A stretch of 64,000 nucleotides of DNA from Trichuris trichiura (Eukaryota > Nematoda > Enoplea > Trichinellida > Trichuridae): NCBI GenBank assembly GCA_037903355.1, contig JBAJFE010000019.1:310001-374000 (forward strand), in the 5' to 3' direction. Below are positions 9,430 through 22,300 of this stretch, in pieces. The position numbers and the translations under genes were made by a program. The stretch's first letter is position 1, and the number at the start of each line of letters is the position of its first letter. The notes beneath the pieces were generated by a model. That model did not search any database and was not told the origin of the DNA. It saw only the letters and a list, made by a program, of their open reading frames with translations.

Positions 9430-12400
9430 AGTTTCATTAACATAACATTGTTAAATGTATTCGACAAATGAACGATCATCTTTGTCTGAACGTGCTATTA
9501 TTTCAATCGGTCGTGCGATCGATCATGTCACGTTGCCTGCAGACTTTCTTTATCTTCAACCCGCTCTCGCTATGTTGTAGTATACGTTGTGATTGTTCGT
9601 TTGTCGATTGTATACAATTTCTGCAAATAGGCAATGATTAATGATCAATCGATGACTTGCTTTTTTGTAGCAACGGTTGGCAACGTACCTATTCTTTCCT
9701 GGCTGAAAGTAAACCTTGGGAACGTTTAGTTCATTATCAAAGTGTTAGTATTATGATCGTGGTTTTCCGATTTGTCAAGCAACATCAGTATCACAGAGAC
9801 CGACTAGCCGCCACGGCGGCTGATTGATGAACTGACTAGGAGACAGCGCTCTCCCTGCGGAATATACTGCTTTAAAGTTAGCTGCGAGTTTTCAGTTTTT
9901 CAATTACGTACCTGCAAATCATCTACGCGTTCTCTTTGTTAGCCACACATGGTTTTGACGCACAAGACTAAGGAGCGAACCAAGTTTGTCCGCAAACTAG
10001 TATTTACTTATAAATTTAGGTTTAAGCGCAACGGAATGCAATCAACTTAATCCATGGTCAAAACAGAGATCTTGTCTCCTAAGCCCCCTACCGTAATGGT
10101 GTAAGTTTGCCAGCCATCCTGTTCTGCCCTTACCTAAGCTTAAGCCTAAATATAAGGCTTATGTCTTGACTTAAATTTGAATAGAATCAAGAAAAAGTTA
10201 TTGGCATGCTCTCCAGTAAAGGCATAACAAATTAAGTTGGCGTCAACGCATTACACACCCGTTCGCTTCATATTAAATCCTATTCGCGTTATTCTTATAC
10301 AAACGGCCGGAACGAGTATTTGTAGGGTCAATGACCTCTAATTGGCACCGTGCATTTTCACTAAATCGTCTTAAAGAGATTTCTTCGTTGTTGGACTTCA
10401 TTCAGCTTTTTAACTTTTTTTCTGTTTTCATGATCTGCTGTTTCCCCTTCTCAGCAAAGAGAAAAGCATTTAGAACAAAGGGAAAAAAGAAGTGACCGTT
10501 GTTTCGTTTCATCTTTTCTTCTTCGCGTTTAAGGTGAAGTATCGCGAGTCCAGAAAGGAAAATGTAAAAATAGCTCAGAGACAGGGAGATTCAACAAAAC
10601 TTGTCAATTAGAAGTTGGAACTCAGTGGGCATCACCTTGGCGTGGCCACAGTGAGAACCTGAACATATGAATAGAGCGAAAAGGGTCATTAATATGGCAG
10701 TGGCATTTAACCGTGTCAAAAAAGTAACTGTAAATGATTCGCAGGTTGCTTCACGAATGGAAACTTTGAACTGGCAAAAGTTAACGGTATAAAACCTGCT
10801 AATCAGCTAACTTTAAAACGATGAAGCTCATTAAGATAACGCTGAATGTCACTGATTCAGTTCATCCATCAGTCGCAGCAGTGGGCGGCTGGTTAACCGC
10901 TTGTGCTCCCTGCTGCCGCAAGGCGCATGGGATAGCTGGGGTCATTCGACCCAAGGTTTATTTCCAGTCAGTAAAGAGCAAGTAAGTTGGTAATCAAGTA
11001 TCGTTACCAATGTCAGCTATGGCTCTCATGGCAGAAATTAAAACAGTGCATGAAAACCCGCTTACGGTTGGTATCTAAATACTGACTATTTGCAGGAACG
11101 AAAAACTCCAATCAAGATAATGAAGATCATGAAAATAATAAAGTAAACCAGCAATGAAAGGTCACAAACTTACACACACAGCGATACAAAACGGCTTAAA
11201 GCGTTTGCTCGGTCGCAATCTTTCCAAGGCCGAAATGACAGCTTGTTTAATAACGCATCTAATTATTATGTTGTGCTAAAGAGACTTCAGTAAACATTCG
11301 TTTCCAATTGTGTTCTCACGCAAGCACTAAACGCGCAACTTCGGAATGCAGAGCAAAAATCGGCCGTGAGAAACTCCAAATCAGTTTTGCTTGAGCTCTC
11401 TTCAACTGGTAGATAGTACTTTCGCGGGAAACTAATTCAGTTGCAGTTATTTTTCTCAAATCTACCGCCTTCCTTAGTATTCAAGCAAACAGAAGCTTAA
11501 GCAAACGCGGGAACCGTCATCGTTTATTCTGTGAGAGCTGCTAAGTATAATTTTGCGTCTTATCATCAAGCGCGATCTGCATAGTCTCCAACGTTCCTTT
11601 CTCTACGCAAGTGTTCTTACGTGACGTTTAAGGCGTTAAACGTCGTGCAAAGTTGCGATCACGCGGTCCTGCTATAGCTTTATTAAATTGTAACCTGCGC
11701 GTCGTGTACTGCCGTACCTTTCGAACGTATTTCTTCCCTCCACGATGAATCTTGTTGCCTGGAAAGGGAATTTAAGTGCTTATAACAGTGAGAATTTCAA
11801 GCAGATTGATTACCTATTTCAATCTGCGCTCAGTGATGTATTGCTCATTGCGTCTTATGGAAAGGCGTACGTTTCCTTCGGTAAGCTGAGAAGCGCTTAA
11901 CAAAAGAAGCAACAAATATATGGGAAGTATTTGCAGGGAAAGTAAAATTTAATGTTTTAAAGGCGTCTTTTTTATGATAGTTTTGCTAGTAAAGCTTGAA
12001 TAGACTGAAGGCCCAGCGCTAGTCAAGAGTCGTATGCATGCGGGATTTTTAACTAGCCCGCTTAACTGAGCAATCATCTTTTTTCCCTAAATCCAATTGC
12101 CAGAGCTTTTTGCGAGTTGTTCCGTTTAGTTCAAAGCATTTCCATTTAGGCAGTATCTATTTCGGCAACGTTCGTATGTCGACACGTTTCTGTTTTTTGG
12201 TTGTTTCGGCGGGGTTTGCGAATTGTTCGTCTAAGCCTACCAACACAATAACTGATCCATTTCCTGCCAAAAACTATGTTTCCGCCTTACAAAAATCTTA
12301 TAAAGGTGTTACTGCGCGCGCTTTGCTTACATTTCAATTCTAGAGCTAAGGCGGTTTACTCGGAACAAGCTCTCGCATGAATTATATATAGCTCACATAC

Positions 12401-12490
12401 TACCGTGTTAACTGTTGCCTTTTCTATGCACTTATGAAGCTCATGTAGAACGAACAACGTTTGAATATATTGTCTACCTTCTGTGCATTT
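9430..12490. other. Sparse region with a foldback repeat and one short ORF
   Basis: No recognised gene. A 54-codon plus-strand ORF at 10821-10985 lies in a locally GC-richer stretch and ends near a good donor (CAA-GTAAGT). The opposite strand is also open there, so coding status is unresolved. A family B foldback core lies at 10004-10175. Confidence 0.35.
10004..10175. repeat. Family B foldback-like repeat
   Basis: Left arm around TATAAATTTAGGTTTAAGCG and right arm TTAAGCCTAAATATAAGGC are inverted copies. The segment shares GTTCTGCCCTTACC and TAAGCCTAA...TATAAGG with the elements at 3938 and 40437. Ends are not sharply defined. Confidence 0.5.
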
Positions 12491-12697
12491 TTAAAAATAA
12501 AATGATCGCTGACGCATAATGCTCCCGGAATAGCGCTTCGCTGGGTTCCAAACCTGATACAACATGTCGTAGCACTCTTGAAGTAGGATCTTGGTCGTAT
12601 TAGTATTAATACTAACAAGTCGCATCTTTGCATATAGGGCTTAACAAAGCTGGTCCACAGTTCCCAGCGGTTCAGCATGTCTGCTTGGATCAACGCG
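12491..12697 (-). CDS. Possible two-exon coding segment, unrecognised
   Basis: A CTTACCTCAG acceptor opens exon 12697-12646, which ends at GTTAAG. After a 56-base intron containing a TATTAATACTAATAC branch-like run, exon 12589-12491 continues in phase and ends in TAA. The second exon reads LLQECYDMLYQVWNPAKRYS. Intron size matches the proven genes of the window, but no family is recognised and the exons are short, so chance is possible. Confidence 0.25.
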
Positions 12698-13673
12698 CTG
12701 AGGTAAGAGATGCTTAGTATCACTATAAAACCAAAACGTTAACATGCTCTTTCTAGACGACATAAGCTAAACATCTGAAAGTTACTTAACCATATAGCCC
12801 AAGTCTTGTTTCTTGGTATTGTCTAAATATAGTTGTTCTCATATAATCTACAGATTCCGCTACCGTATTTAAAATTTCTGCGGGTAGTAACGATCCCCAA
12901 CACATACAGCGTATTCACCTTGTGAGAGCATTAGCTGTTAACTTTCGGTGCATTATAAGGAAAGTTATTCAGACGAGCGTCTTGCGATTGAACTGACATG
13001 GCCTTAATTCAAAACAACATTCGACGGTGTTGATAACGTAAGTGTTGCAGTTGTTTTCCATTGGGATGGTCAGCCAGCCACTCCTTGACACTAGAGGAAC
13101 GTACTGTTGAGTTTTGTCTTGCTCATGTCTCTCGTAAAAGAGCCAGACAAGCTTCTTCTTCGAGTGTTCACACGTTGGCTTAGCTTAGGCAGTAACTTCT
13201 GGGCACAAAATAGAACTTTAAAGTAGCTATCCCAAAAAGTACTTCTGTTGGGATATACACTATTTTTCCTGTTTGCTGAAAGCGAATCCAGATATGGCAA
13301 GAAAATGAATGTGCTGTCTTTGATAAGCACTTTCAGTATATCCGTTTCAGCTTAACCAGAACTTGCTTGGTTTTGTACGTTTGTTTTTTAGATTTTTTCC
13401 TTTCAGTTTGTGGGCCGCTATATTTCCTTTTCTTATTGCAGCAGTCGCTTTGGCGCAGACGGAAATGGTATTGCGAGCCTAGCACGACTTAGTTGATGAC
13501 TTAGTTGCGTTGGGAATCAACGGGAGCATTTTTCTTACGAAAAGCTGAAAGCACTTTTTGCTTTTGCGAATGGGCTGCCCATGTGTAAGACTTTAATTGA
13601 GCATCACTTCGTTTTCACCTTGAGAAGTAAACAGCTTCCCGCGGTTGTTTGCCCCATTATTGTGATCTTTTCT

Positions 13674-14069
13674 TCAATCGCTTAGCGCAAAAACTTGTTG
13701 AATAACCTTGTCTTCTTCAAGTGCTCCCCGCGGGATTGACTTACGCCTGTATAATGTTCCGTATAAACTGACGATTCTCAACGGAGAAGTGTTTGCATTG
13801 TACGTCTCTTTATTTTGCGTTTTCGCTGGCAAGCGAACCCTTTTTTCGCCATCAAAATACGCCTGGTGTCTAGACGAAAAGTGAACAGAGCAAATGAGGT
13901 TCCTACTCCGCGTTGAAGTAGCAAGTTTTACGTTTGACGAAAAATGAAGCCCAGTTAGAAGCCAATGCCAATTCGCACTCTTCGTCGTCTCACTATCTTG
14001 GTTCGTCCGAAACTTTTCAGCCGGAATAAGTGGGCAAATTGCTTTAAAATGAACCAGCAGAAATCTCAT
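13674..14069 (-). CDS. 131-codon ORF with a weak THAP-zinc-finger resemblance
   Basis: This is the longest ATG-started frame in the 9.4-29 kb sparse region. The stretch NLICSVHFSSRHQAYF followed by basic residues and a proline resembles the second half of a THAP finger (ICSxHF...). An upstream tryptophan block (ANWHWLLTG) sits where THAP domains have W. The first CxxC pair of a THAP finger is missing in frame. It could be a decayed THAP/P-element-related fragment or chance. Confidence 0.25.
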   Translation of the reverse strand: MRFLLVHFKAICPLIPAEKFRTNQDSETTKSANWHWLLTGLHFSSNVKLATSTRSRNLICSVHFSSRHQAYFDGEKRVRLPAKTQNKETYNANTSPLRIVSLYGTLYRRKSIPRGALEEDKVIQQVFALSD

Positions 14070-16080
14070 TATTCCATTGAATCGTTCTCTGTTTGCTTTG
14101 CATTGGGAATCGTCAGTCCAACGGGCAACTATCGTGGCACGCCGTGATGCGTTACGGCTAAAGAAAAACTAACTTTCGAACACTACTTGTGACTCTCTCA
14201 GCGCGTCAAGTTGTCCAAGTCAGCTTTTGAAACATTAATATAATTTAAGCGTAGCCAGATAGATTCAGTTGGTTTAAAAGTAAATGTACGAACGGAAAAC
14301 TTTATACATTCACTTATGCTTTCAACTAGCTGCAAACAGTACTATTCCCAAAGTGTTACATATGAATAATTTTCGCTCAATGGTAAAGCTTTCATTTCAT
14401 CTGGACAGCTGTGCATCGTTAGCATTATAATGACTTGCTGGTTCATAGCATCGTATGAGTTGATCGACTAACTGCTGTTTATCGTCAGCTGCCAAATAAT
14501 TTTTTTTATAAAATGATAAGTAAGATTTAATAAGAAACAAATAACATAATCATAAGATTAAAAAGTGCCGGCTCTGTATTAGAAATTGTAGTTGTTTGAT
14601 TCGCTCAGCTATTGAAGATCGAAAATGGCACATGTAGTTTCAACATTCAGTAATGACGGCTGTCGCCAGCGATTAGCCAAGGAAGTCAGTTCAGCTTGTG
14701 CAACGCATTAATGGCGTGTTGTTACTAGCGTTCAAGCGTTGTAGCTCCCGATGCGATTGAAGATAGGTATAGGAAATCCTCTCGCCGCTGGGCGGAAGAA
14801 GCGCAACAAGAATAACCAGTTACAACTTGCCTGCACACCTTTCTGCCCTGATTGTCATCAAAACACAAACGACAGCTTTTACATTGTTAACAAGGCGTTC
14901 GTCAGAAAGAGCCCATTCCATTGGACGCTTGCATTGCAGATTGCACGCTCGCCTATTTCCTTTACGGCAGTTTTCTACCTGCCGTCGTCGTCAGCCGCCT
15001 GTTCTACTGCCACCTTCTAATTTGCCAGGTAAGCGTATAGTTAGCAGAGCATAGCAAGTTGTATTGCCATTTTCTTCTTTTTCCCTATGCCGTCCGATAG
15101 GGCAATCCATTTATGGGCAAAACCATTTTTCTCCTCCGCGGTAGAGCTGAGAAACCTTTTTTCAATGAACCGATAGCTGTAGAATATATTTGACTTTTTT
15201 TGGCAGCTCGTTCAAGTCGAACAGAGGGCGGTAGGTTTGAAAACTTACTTTTCCGGCTCCGCCTTATACGTATACGTTTTTATTTTCCTATTGCTTTGAC
15301 GAATGATCGGACAGCCGCGTTTTCGCCACGTCGTAGAATAGACGGACTATACCTTTTTGCGGACGGCACTTTTGCAACAGTTGACCGATAAGAGAACGTA
15401 GAGGAAAAGTGAGGCAAGCGCAACCTGTTTTTTTCAGGAAACAAACGTTGTTCGAGTTACTATTGGAGTTTTGCGCTCGAGCGGCGTTCCTTCTAAGAAA
15501 AGGGGGCAACCAAAGGAAGCGTAAGTGCATAGATTACTGCCTCTTTCCCCATTCCAGCGCCGATTCATGATTGAGTCATGGCTTGTTTTATCGTTGCTCA
15601 TCTCATTGCTTTCTCCGTTGAAATGCCTTTACTGTATATATCCATAGTCCGTGCAACTTCATAGGTAGAACCCTCAGCTGCACTATTTATTTTACGACTT
15701 GCATTTCCTTCCCTTATTCGACCTATCGCGGGTTGACACCACGTTTGACATATTTTTAAAGTGCGGAACGCTTAATGTAAGTTGCCTGGTTAAAATTAGG
15801 TCAAACACCTGCTAGCCTTGTTAGGTTATACGCATTTGGCACATTTGAATATGTTGACATCAGCGTCCCACGAGAGCACGCCCGTAAAGGCGCTATTTTA
15901 AGTTTGCTAGTTTTTTTCTAAAAGTTTGCGCATAACCCATCTTCGTCATAATCTGTCGTCACTAATATGAAAAATGGGCAAATCTGTCGTCTATTTGGGT
16001 ACATGCCAACCTTATGTAAAGCTTTGAAGCGCATTATAGCAAGATAGGCTGAGCTGACGGAATGATAGATGTTTTCAGTG
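14070..16080. other. Intergenic, no supported gene
   Basis: Overlapping frames of 60-90 codons on both strands (14751-15054, 15200-15530) mark a locally GC-richer stretch, but no domain or coherent exon chain was found. A short ATG frame at 14625 in good context (AAAATGG) might be a first exon. Confidence 0.35.
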
Positions 16081-16342
16081 GCGGTCAAAATCCTGAATAG
16101 GCCGAAAATGCGCTGTAAAGTTTGGCCTTGTGATAGTTGTACATTGGCATTTTCTAAATAAGGAATGTATATGAGTAGAGCCGTTATTATACTACTCTTG
16201 CTTTTTAGAACGCAAACTTCAAACAGTACGAGTTCAGTAACGCCTCTACTCAAGTAAATTTCTTATCTAGAAGATGCCAACGTACAACTATCAAAAGTCC
16301 AAACGTTACAGTGCACTTTCGACCTATTCGGGAATTTGACCC
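16081..16342. mobile_element. Foldback element, family A, copy 1
   Basis: A 262-base near-palindrome. Left arm starts GCGGTCAAAATCCTGAATAG and runs about 110 bases; right arm is its inverse and ends CTATTCGGGAATTTGACC. The centre holds GTAGAGCCGTTAT / AGTAACGCCTCTAC. There are no genes inside. The minus-strand frame 15918-16253 across it is a by-product of the palindrome. Closely similar units lie at 32300, 36578 and 57459. Confidence 0.85.
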
Positions 16343-19300
16343 TAACCCAAACGTTTTGACGCGGTGTTGTCAATAAGGCGAATTGAAAAAGGAACTACAT
16401 TTTTGTTTTAGCTTGGAGGAACAACAGAGCTTTCACAAGGCACGACGAAGCTATGATCACCCTGTGGGCTCCCTTTTCGCGTCTGAAAATTTCAAGCGGG
16501 CTTGTTTGACTGAGTGAAGTTATACCTTTTCTGACGGCATAGTTTCAAAACAAAACTTCGCTTGTTTTAAGCTATTAAGTTTTTTTTAAAAACAAGTGAG
16601 CTTCCCTTAGCGAAATGAAGTTTTCCCTCGTTAAGAATATGGGAAAAGGTCCTTTCGGAAGCAACATATCAATTCAAAAAGATAAAATCGAGTTTTCTGA
16701 ACTGAAGATACAGTAGCGTTAAGGAACGGGTTAAAAGTTGAACAAAACAACTTAGAAGGTTTCACTTTCGTCCATTCAAGTCATAACCATGCTTCTGTAT
16801 ACGTTTTGCCACTTTTGCGGCAGACATGAAAGTGCCATTAGCTAAAAGTAGACAATTCATTGTTCCTTGCTGTGACGCTTCCGTGGGGTCACATTGCATA
16901 ACAGGGCGTAATTCAATTTTTCAGGAGATCCCCTTGTTTACATTCATACTGCCGAAAGTGAGTTGGCTTTATGAGGTCGTTTCGCTTTCCTAATATTCTC
17001 CAAGTCATTTTTGAGCTTTGAAATCCCATTATTCGTATTTCGAGCTAGCTAAGCCGCAAGTTAGATGGCTCGACTAAATTCCATAACTACACTTGGAAAT
17101 AGCCTCTTAGAGCCCTGCTACTTTGCCTTGCGTATTGGTGCAAGCAGTACCTTATTTACAAACACCTTCCGCGCGTGCGAACGTACATGCGCAAGCTTCA
17201 GGCCAAGGTTTCTCGAATGCTTTTTTTGCGCCAGCGCCCTTCGAGATTCGCTGCTTTAAACGCTGCAAGTTCCTGCGGCTCTAAAGCAGCAAAACATGAG
17301 ATTCTGAATTCGGATGATGTTGTCAATCTTTCCGTTGAGCACTCCGGCAATGTTGCCTTTGGCATGTCTGCTTCTATGCCGTCGTGCATTGGGGACAGGC
17401 AGGCATACAGCTTAGCTTGATCGAAACGTTTTTATTCAAGGGGACGCGCCAGGCGGGCCTGACAAGCGGTTGGCAGCATTTTTGAAGTCTTTTCAACTTC
17501 AGTGCTTTCCATTTCAGTATGTCAAAGTAGTCAGCTATCGGTTGTTGTGCCTTACGTAAGCGTATTGCATTTTTCCCACACGAGTTATTGATTCGTACGC
17601 GTAAACTTCGGTTTTATGAATCGCGATAAATTGCCGTGATTTTTGAAGGTAGTCCGAGTGAGACAAGACAATTTATTCGTTTGCAGTCCGTTGCCGTTGG
17701 TAAGTACACGCTTCCGTCATGTACAAGTGTCAGAAATTGAGAACGATTCATCTTTGTTTCGTGAACGTTTCGGTTCAACTCAACCGGCGCATCCGCCGGC
17801 GTGCTATGAAGCCTGTTTGCAAAATTGGAAGTAATGACAATGGTTACGCTTATTTTGTCATATATAGCGTAGGAAACAGCTCGGCTAGCACAATGCAACA
17901 GGCTTTCGGCAAACTTGTTGACGCTATGCGTCTGACTGAGCATCACGCGACTTGGTGCTGTTTTAGTGAGTCATTTCGGTTAGCCATTTATGCTGGAAAA
18001 TTTAGGTAATGATCCCGTGTTTTCAACCTCTCCGCTCAGGCGACGCGACACCGTACAGCCAGTTGAATAAGTAGACCGTTGTAGTACCAATTCGTCCCAC
18101 AGTAAGCGTTGTGGCTTTTTTCTCCGAACGAATAAAGCTTCCTATAGCCGGAAAAGGCGGGCTTGAACTTCATACCCTTTAATGTCAAAAATTAACTTTC
18201 TACTTTAACCATGAAGTAACAGTTTTGAAAATAAATTCGCTTCTCACTTGCTAAACTTCCAACTTCAACTTGCTCCGTATGTTGTGAGTATTTAATCCTA
18301 AGCGTATCCTGGTTAATCTGGCATTTCACTTTGCGCTTCTTGTTGTAGCGATAATATAATAGTATTCGATTTTTGTCGGCTACTCATTTTGGCATTCTTA
18401 AGGACTTGCTTTGATGTGAGGCTCACGTATTCCTTTCACTGTTTGGCCACGACTGCTCTAATAGCGGAATGGCGCAGCGGTTGTGCGTTGACCAAAATAG
18501 CCATTTTAGTATCCCTTTATAACTCACGCTAAGGCTTCAGTTTCAGCTTACTTGTAAAGAGAATAATTGTATACAATGCGCTTACTAACCGCAGGTCATT
18601 CCTTTGCCTGGAGACCTGGTTTAGGTGCTCAGCCTCTGCCGCTGCGTTTGGTGTAATACAGGAAACGCTTGGCGGGAAATGTTGCCTCGTTAAATATTCA
18701 ATAGTATTAACTCTCTGGATGCCAGTTCGCTTTTAACTTTTGTGGAAAGCAAAATGCCATTGCGTGATGAACATAGGTTAAGAGTTTCCGCTTTTCGCGC
18801 CCACATACTATAGTCTTCTCGGCTACGCTGAGGCTAGGTGCATTCAATTCCTCTCAGTAACATGTACAGACCTTGCAGTAGTCTTATTTTTTTAAATTAG
18901 CTGTTCATTCCCAAGGCTGTCTTTGCGTAGTCGGTGACCCATAGCGAGACAAAGCGGTTTTCTGCGTGATTGTTTTTCATTTCGCGTTTTCGAAAGATCA
19001 CCTGCTGAACTTAACTCCTTTTGAAGCCAGCGGCTAACATGACGATTATTCATGGTAAATTGTTTAAATGCTTTTCGCTTCAAGGAGTGAGCTTCTGAAA
19101 CCAACATCCGATAAATATTAAATAGAAGATGCGACGATTCTTAATCGTTTATGCCTTTTGAGGACAATAAAAACTGGGATCCAATCTCTTCTGATGTTTG
19201 AAAGATAGTTACCGTGTAAGCCCTATGCAAGGCAGTGAGATGCTGTCTGGAAATTCAGACGAAAGCTGATTTTTTTTCCAGCTGTACCGCCTTGCGTGAC

Positions 19301-22300
19301 TGAGCTGGCCATACCTTGATGAATATTTTAATATTGCCAACGGTTAGCATCTCCAGCCGTACAGTAAGGCATAGTAGGCTCCTTAACCTTCATGACCCCA
19401 AATTCAAATATGCAAATCTTGAAGTTTTACTTTTATTGACTACATACCTACGTGGTGTAGTTATCATATTTCATTGTTCTCCAAACTTCGCGCATTGGTA
19501 TCCGAGTTTAAATGGACATTGTTGGTAACATCATTTATTTGGAACATGTTAAATGACCAGAAACTGGTTTGCACCCGGAAGTCGCTTTTTTTAAATGCAG
19601 CGTTAACTGCTAAGTGATGCGGTAGGTGCTGTCAATGGGTTTCTCGACGTATTACGTTATTATGGCGTTTTTTTTCAGTTCACTTGCTTGTATTTTCAAC
19701 CGAACGTGTGAACTACATTTGAGTTGACCCCCTTTAGCTGGCAAATGGCACGCCGCGTTTCTCTCCTGTACAGCATGCGAAAAGTTCAAAGTAGCCGGCA
19801 TGAGACAACGTTTTAAAAACCAAGTACTCTAATCAAATGGGCAGTTGTGTTAGCTGTAAGTTTTCAATAGAAGTTTAACAAACTTCTCTTGTATTAATAC
19901 AAAGCCTCTTATTGCTGTACTGCATTGTCAACGTTGAAAATGTTAAACTATGCGAAGCAGTAGTGGCCTGTCGCAACGAAAAGAATTGCCTAGTTTGCCT
20001 TTATTCTTTCGATCGTTATTTTTACATGAGTACTTATTGTCGATGGTTCTTCAATCGATTGAGGCGATAAATCGTTTATGGCAACAATGCCGTAATACAG
20101 AAAATCAAATAGGAAACACAGAGACAACTGAAGTGTCAATTTAGCTGATTTTGGCTGGATTATGGTGATCAATAGCTGTCGACCACCGCTCGCGGCAATC
20201 GTAAATCACGTTCACAGTCCCTACTACTACTGGCGATGCTAAGACGTAAATGCCAGACGTTATTTTTTTGCGGCAAAACAAAACACGCGCATGTTGAGCG
20301 AGTTGTCGGAAGAGCAATATTTTTCAGAGACAGCTTTTCCATGACTGAGAAGCATTCGCAGGAAACGGTTTTCAGAATGAAAAATCCTAGCCAACTGCTT
20401 TCTGCGTACTCAAATAAGGAACACTTGTTACTTATCTTTCGGCGTTGTCCAAAAGCTTTTGCTCACGTGACTAAAAATCGTATATATAGTGGACCCGTAT
20501 ACGTTGTTGTGGGTGGTTGCAACGAAAATCGATGCTCAATTCAGCAACAATGTGCTTAACGAAAGAATGAATCATTTTGACGCTACAATGTTCAATTAAA
20601 TCTGTCTGACGGGAAGCCACTTTTCCTACGTAAGGGTTTACGCAAAGGCCGATGGAATAGGGAACAATGAGGCGTTCATTGCGCCATTACGAAGAATGGC
20701 AAACGCGGGAACCTTTAACAGTACGCACCGCATTGTGTTACTGATTTATCAATTGACTTAAGGTTAAGGGTTCCCTCGAGGCAAATTTCGCAGCCACAAT
20801 ACGATTTCATTACTTTAGTCATGAACGTCCAAGGTTAGCTCCACGTTAAATCACGTTTGGTAAAGTTCAGTGTTGGATTGCAGATTGCTAAGCATACTCA
20901 CCCCTTTGACGAGTAACGAAAAAGAAAGCAACGAAATTTCACGTGGTGGGTGAAGCAGCGTCATGAATTACTGCTTTGCATTAGTGATGATGGTGTTAAC
21001 TGCAATTGCTCATTGCTAAGTTTGAAAGCCGGAGTGCGAAGTTGCTTTATCATCAGAGGCAGTCAGTTGGCTTTTGCCAAAATTCTTGCTGCCGCATACT
21101 GAATACTCCCATTTCAACTTGATTGAGCGGTGCTCCTCATTGTTTTTCCCGCTTGTTGTCCCGACGCATTGCTGGCCACTGTGGGGTAATAATACAATTT
21201 ATTGTTTGCAGCCTAGTGCTTCCACGTTAGCGTTTGCACGAAAAAGCTGTTAACATTGTTGATGTGTTTGCTTGAACGGACGATTTGAGGTTTTGAAGCA
21301 AAAGTAAGCATCCCCTTTGAATATGAGTAAAAATGAACGAATACTTTATGTTTAACTATCAAATGACGGCTTTTTGCTTGACGATCGTTTAATAGAGTTC
21401 ATCTTTCCCATACTTCGGCGTTTTCGTTACGCACCCGTTGCGCTACCGGCTTTTTCACAACAGCCGCAAGCACGGAAATCGGCAGAATTCACAAACAAAA
21501 AAAGTTCGTCTGATTGTGCTACCCTCCGGCGACGAAGGTTTAAATGGTCATTTCCTGCATGCGTATGCATTTTGCTATCATTCATATTACCATTGTTTGT
21601 CGTGGGGCACCTAATGAGAGTGCGTTGGCAAAGGTAAACTGGCTTGCTGCTTTTTACTTCGATTTCGAGCGCGGGTTTCAACTTAGAACTCTAACTTTTG
21701 ACTTTCTACAAATAAGGCAACCAGTGACTGCGCGCATGACACGTAGAAAACGTAAGATGTTTAGCCGGCGGATTTTCTTACGTTTGGGCGTTGCAAAGCA
21801 AATGTTTGCAAAACGGGCTGCGACAAAAATTGGCGAAACATATTGAGTAGCAAGAGAAGGGTTAGGTTACGGCTTTAATTTATGCACTCTTGAAGCAGAA
21901 CCGCTCGGGCTAATTTTTACGCGCGTAAACTTCCTTGAACGAATAGCGCGCGAGAGCTTGCGCTATGCAAGCTCCTGCACGGATAGAGCATTTTTCAGGA
22001 AGCAACAGTTGCCATTGTTTTCCTCTCATGCAGAAAAGTCAAATTGATGGAATTTCCCCTTTGAGCTTTTGCATGACGTTAAGCAATTCCTTTGACGTCC
22101 ACTTTGGGTTTTCATTTTTGCCCTGTTAGCATTTGTTACCATAAGGCGGAGAATGAGTAGACTTTGGTTAATGCAGCCGCTGCGCAATTGGTCAATTTCA
22201 ATTTCCGCCGAACTTGTTGAAGTGCCATTTTCGTTCCCCGGAGAAATCTTGCTTAAGAGAGCTTCCAGTGAGTCATTGCGCCCTTATTTAAATTCTACCT

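Noticed and set aside
15918..16253. 111-codon minus frame similar in translation to the 57550-57750 plus frame
   Set aside because: The similarity comes from both crossing arms of the same foldback repeat, not from a protein family.
18466..18500. GGAATGGCGCAGCGGTT, tRNA 5'-end-like
   Set aside because: No matching anticodon arm, B-box or acceptor pairing follows.
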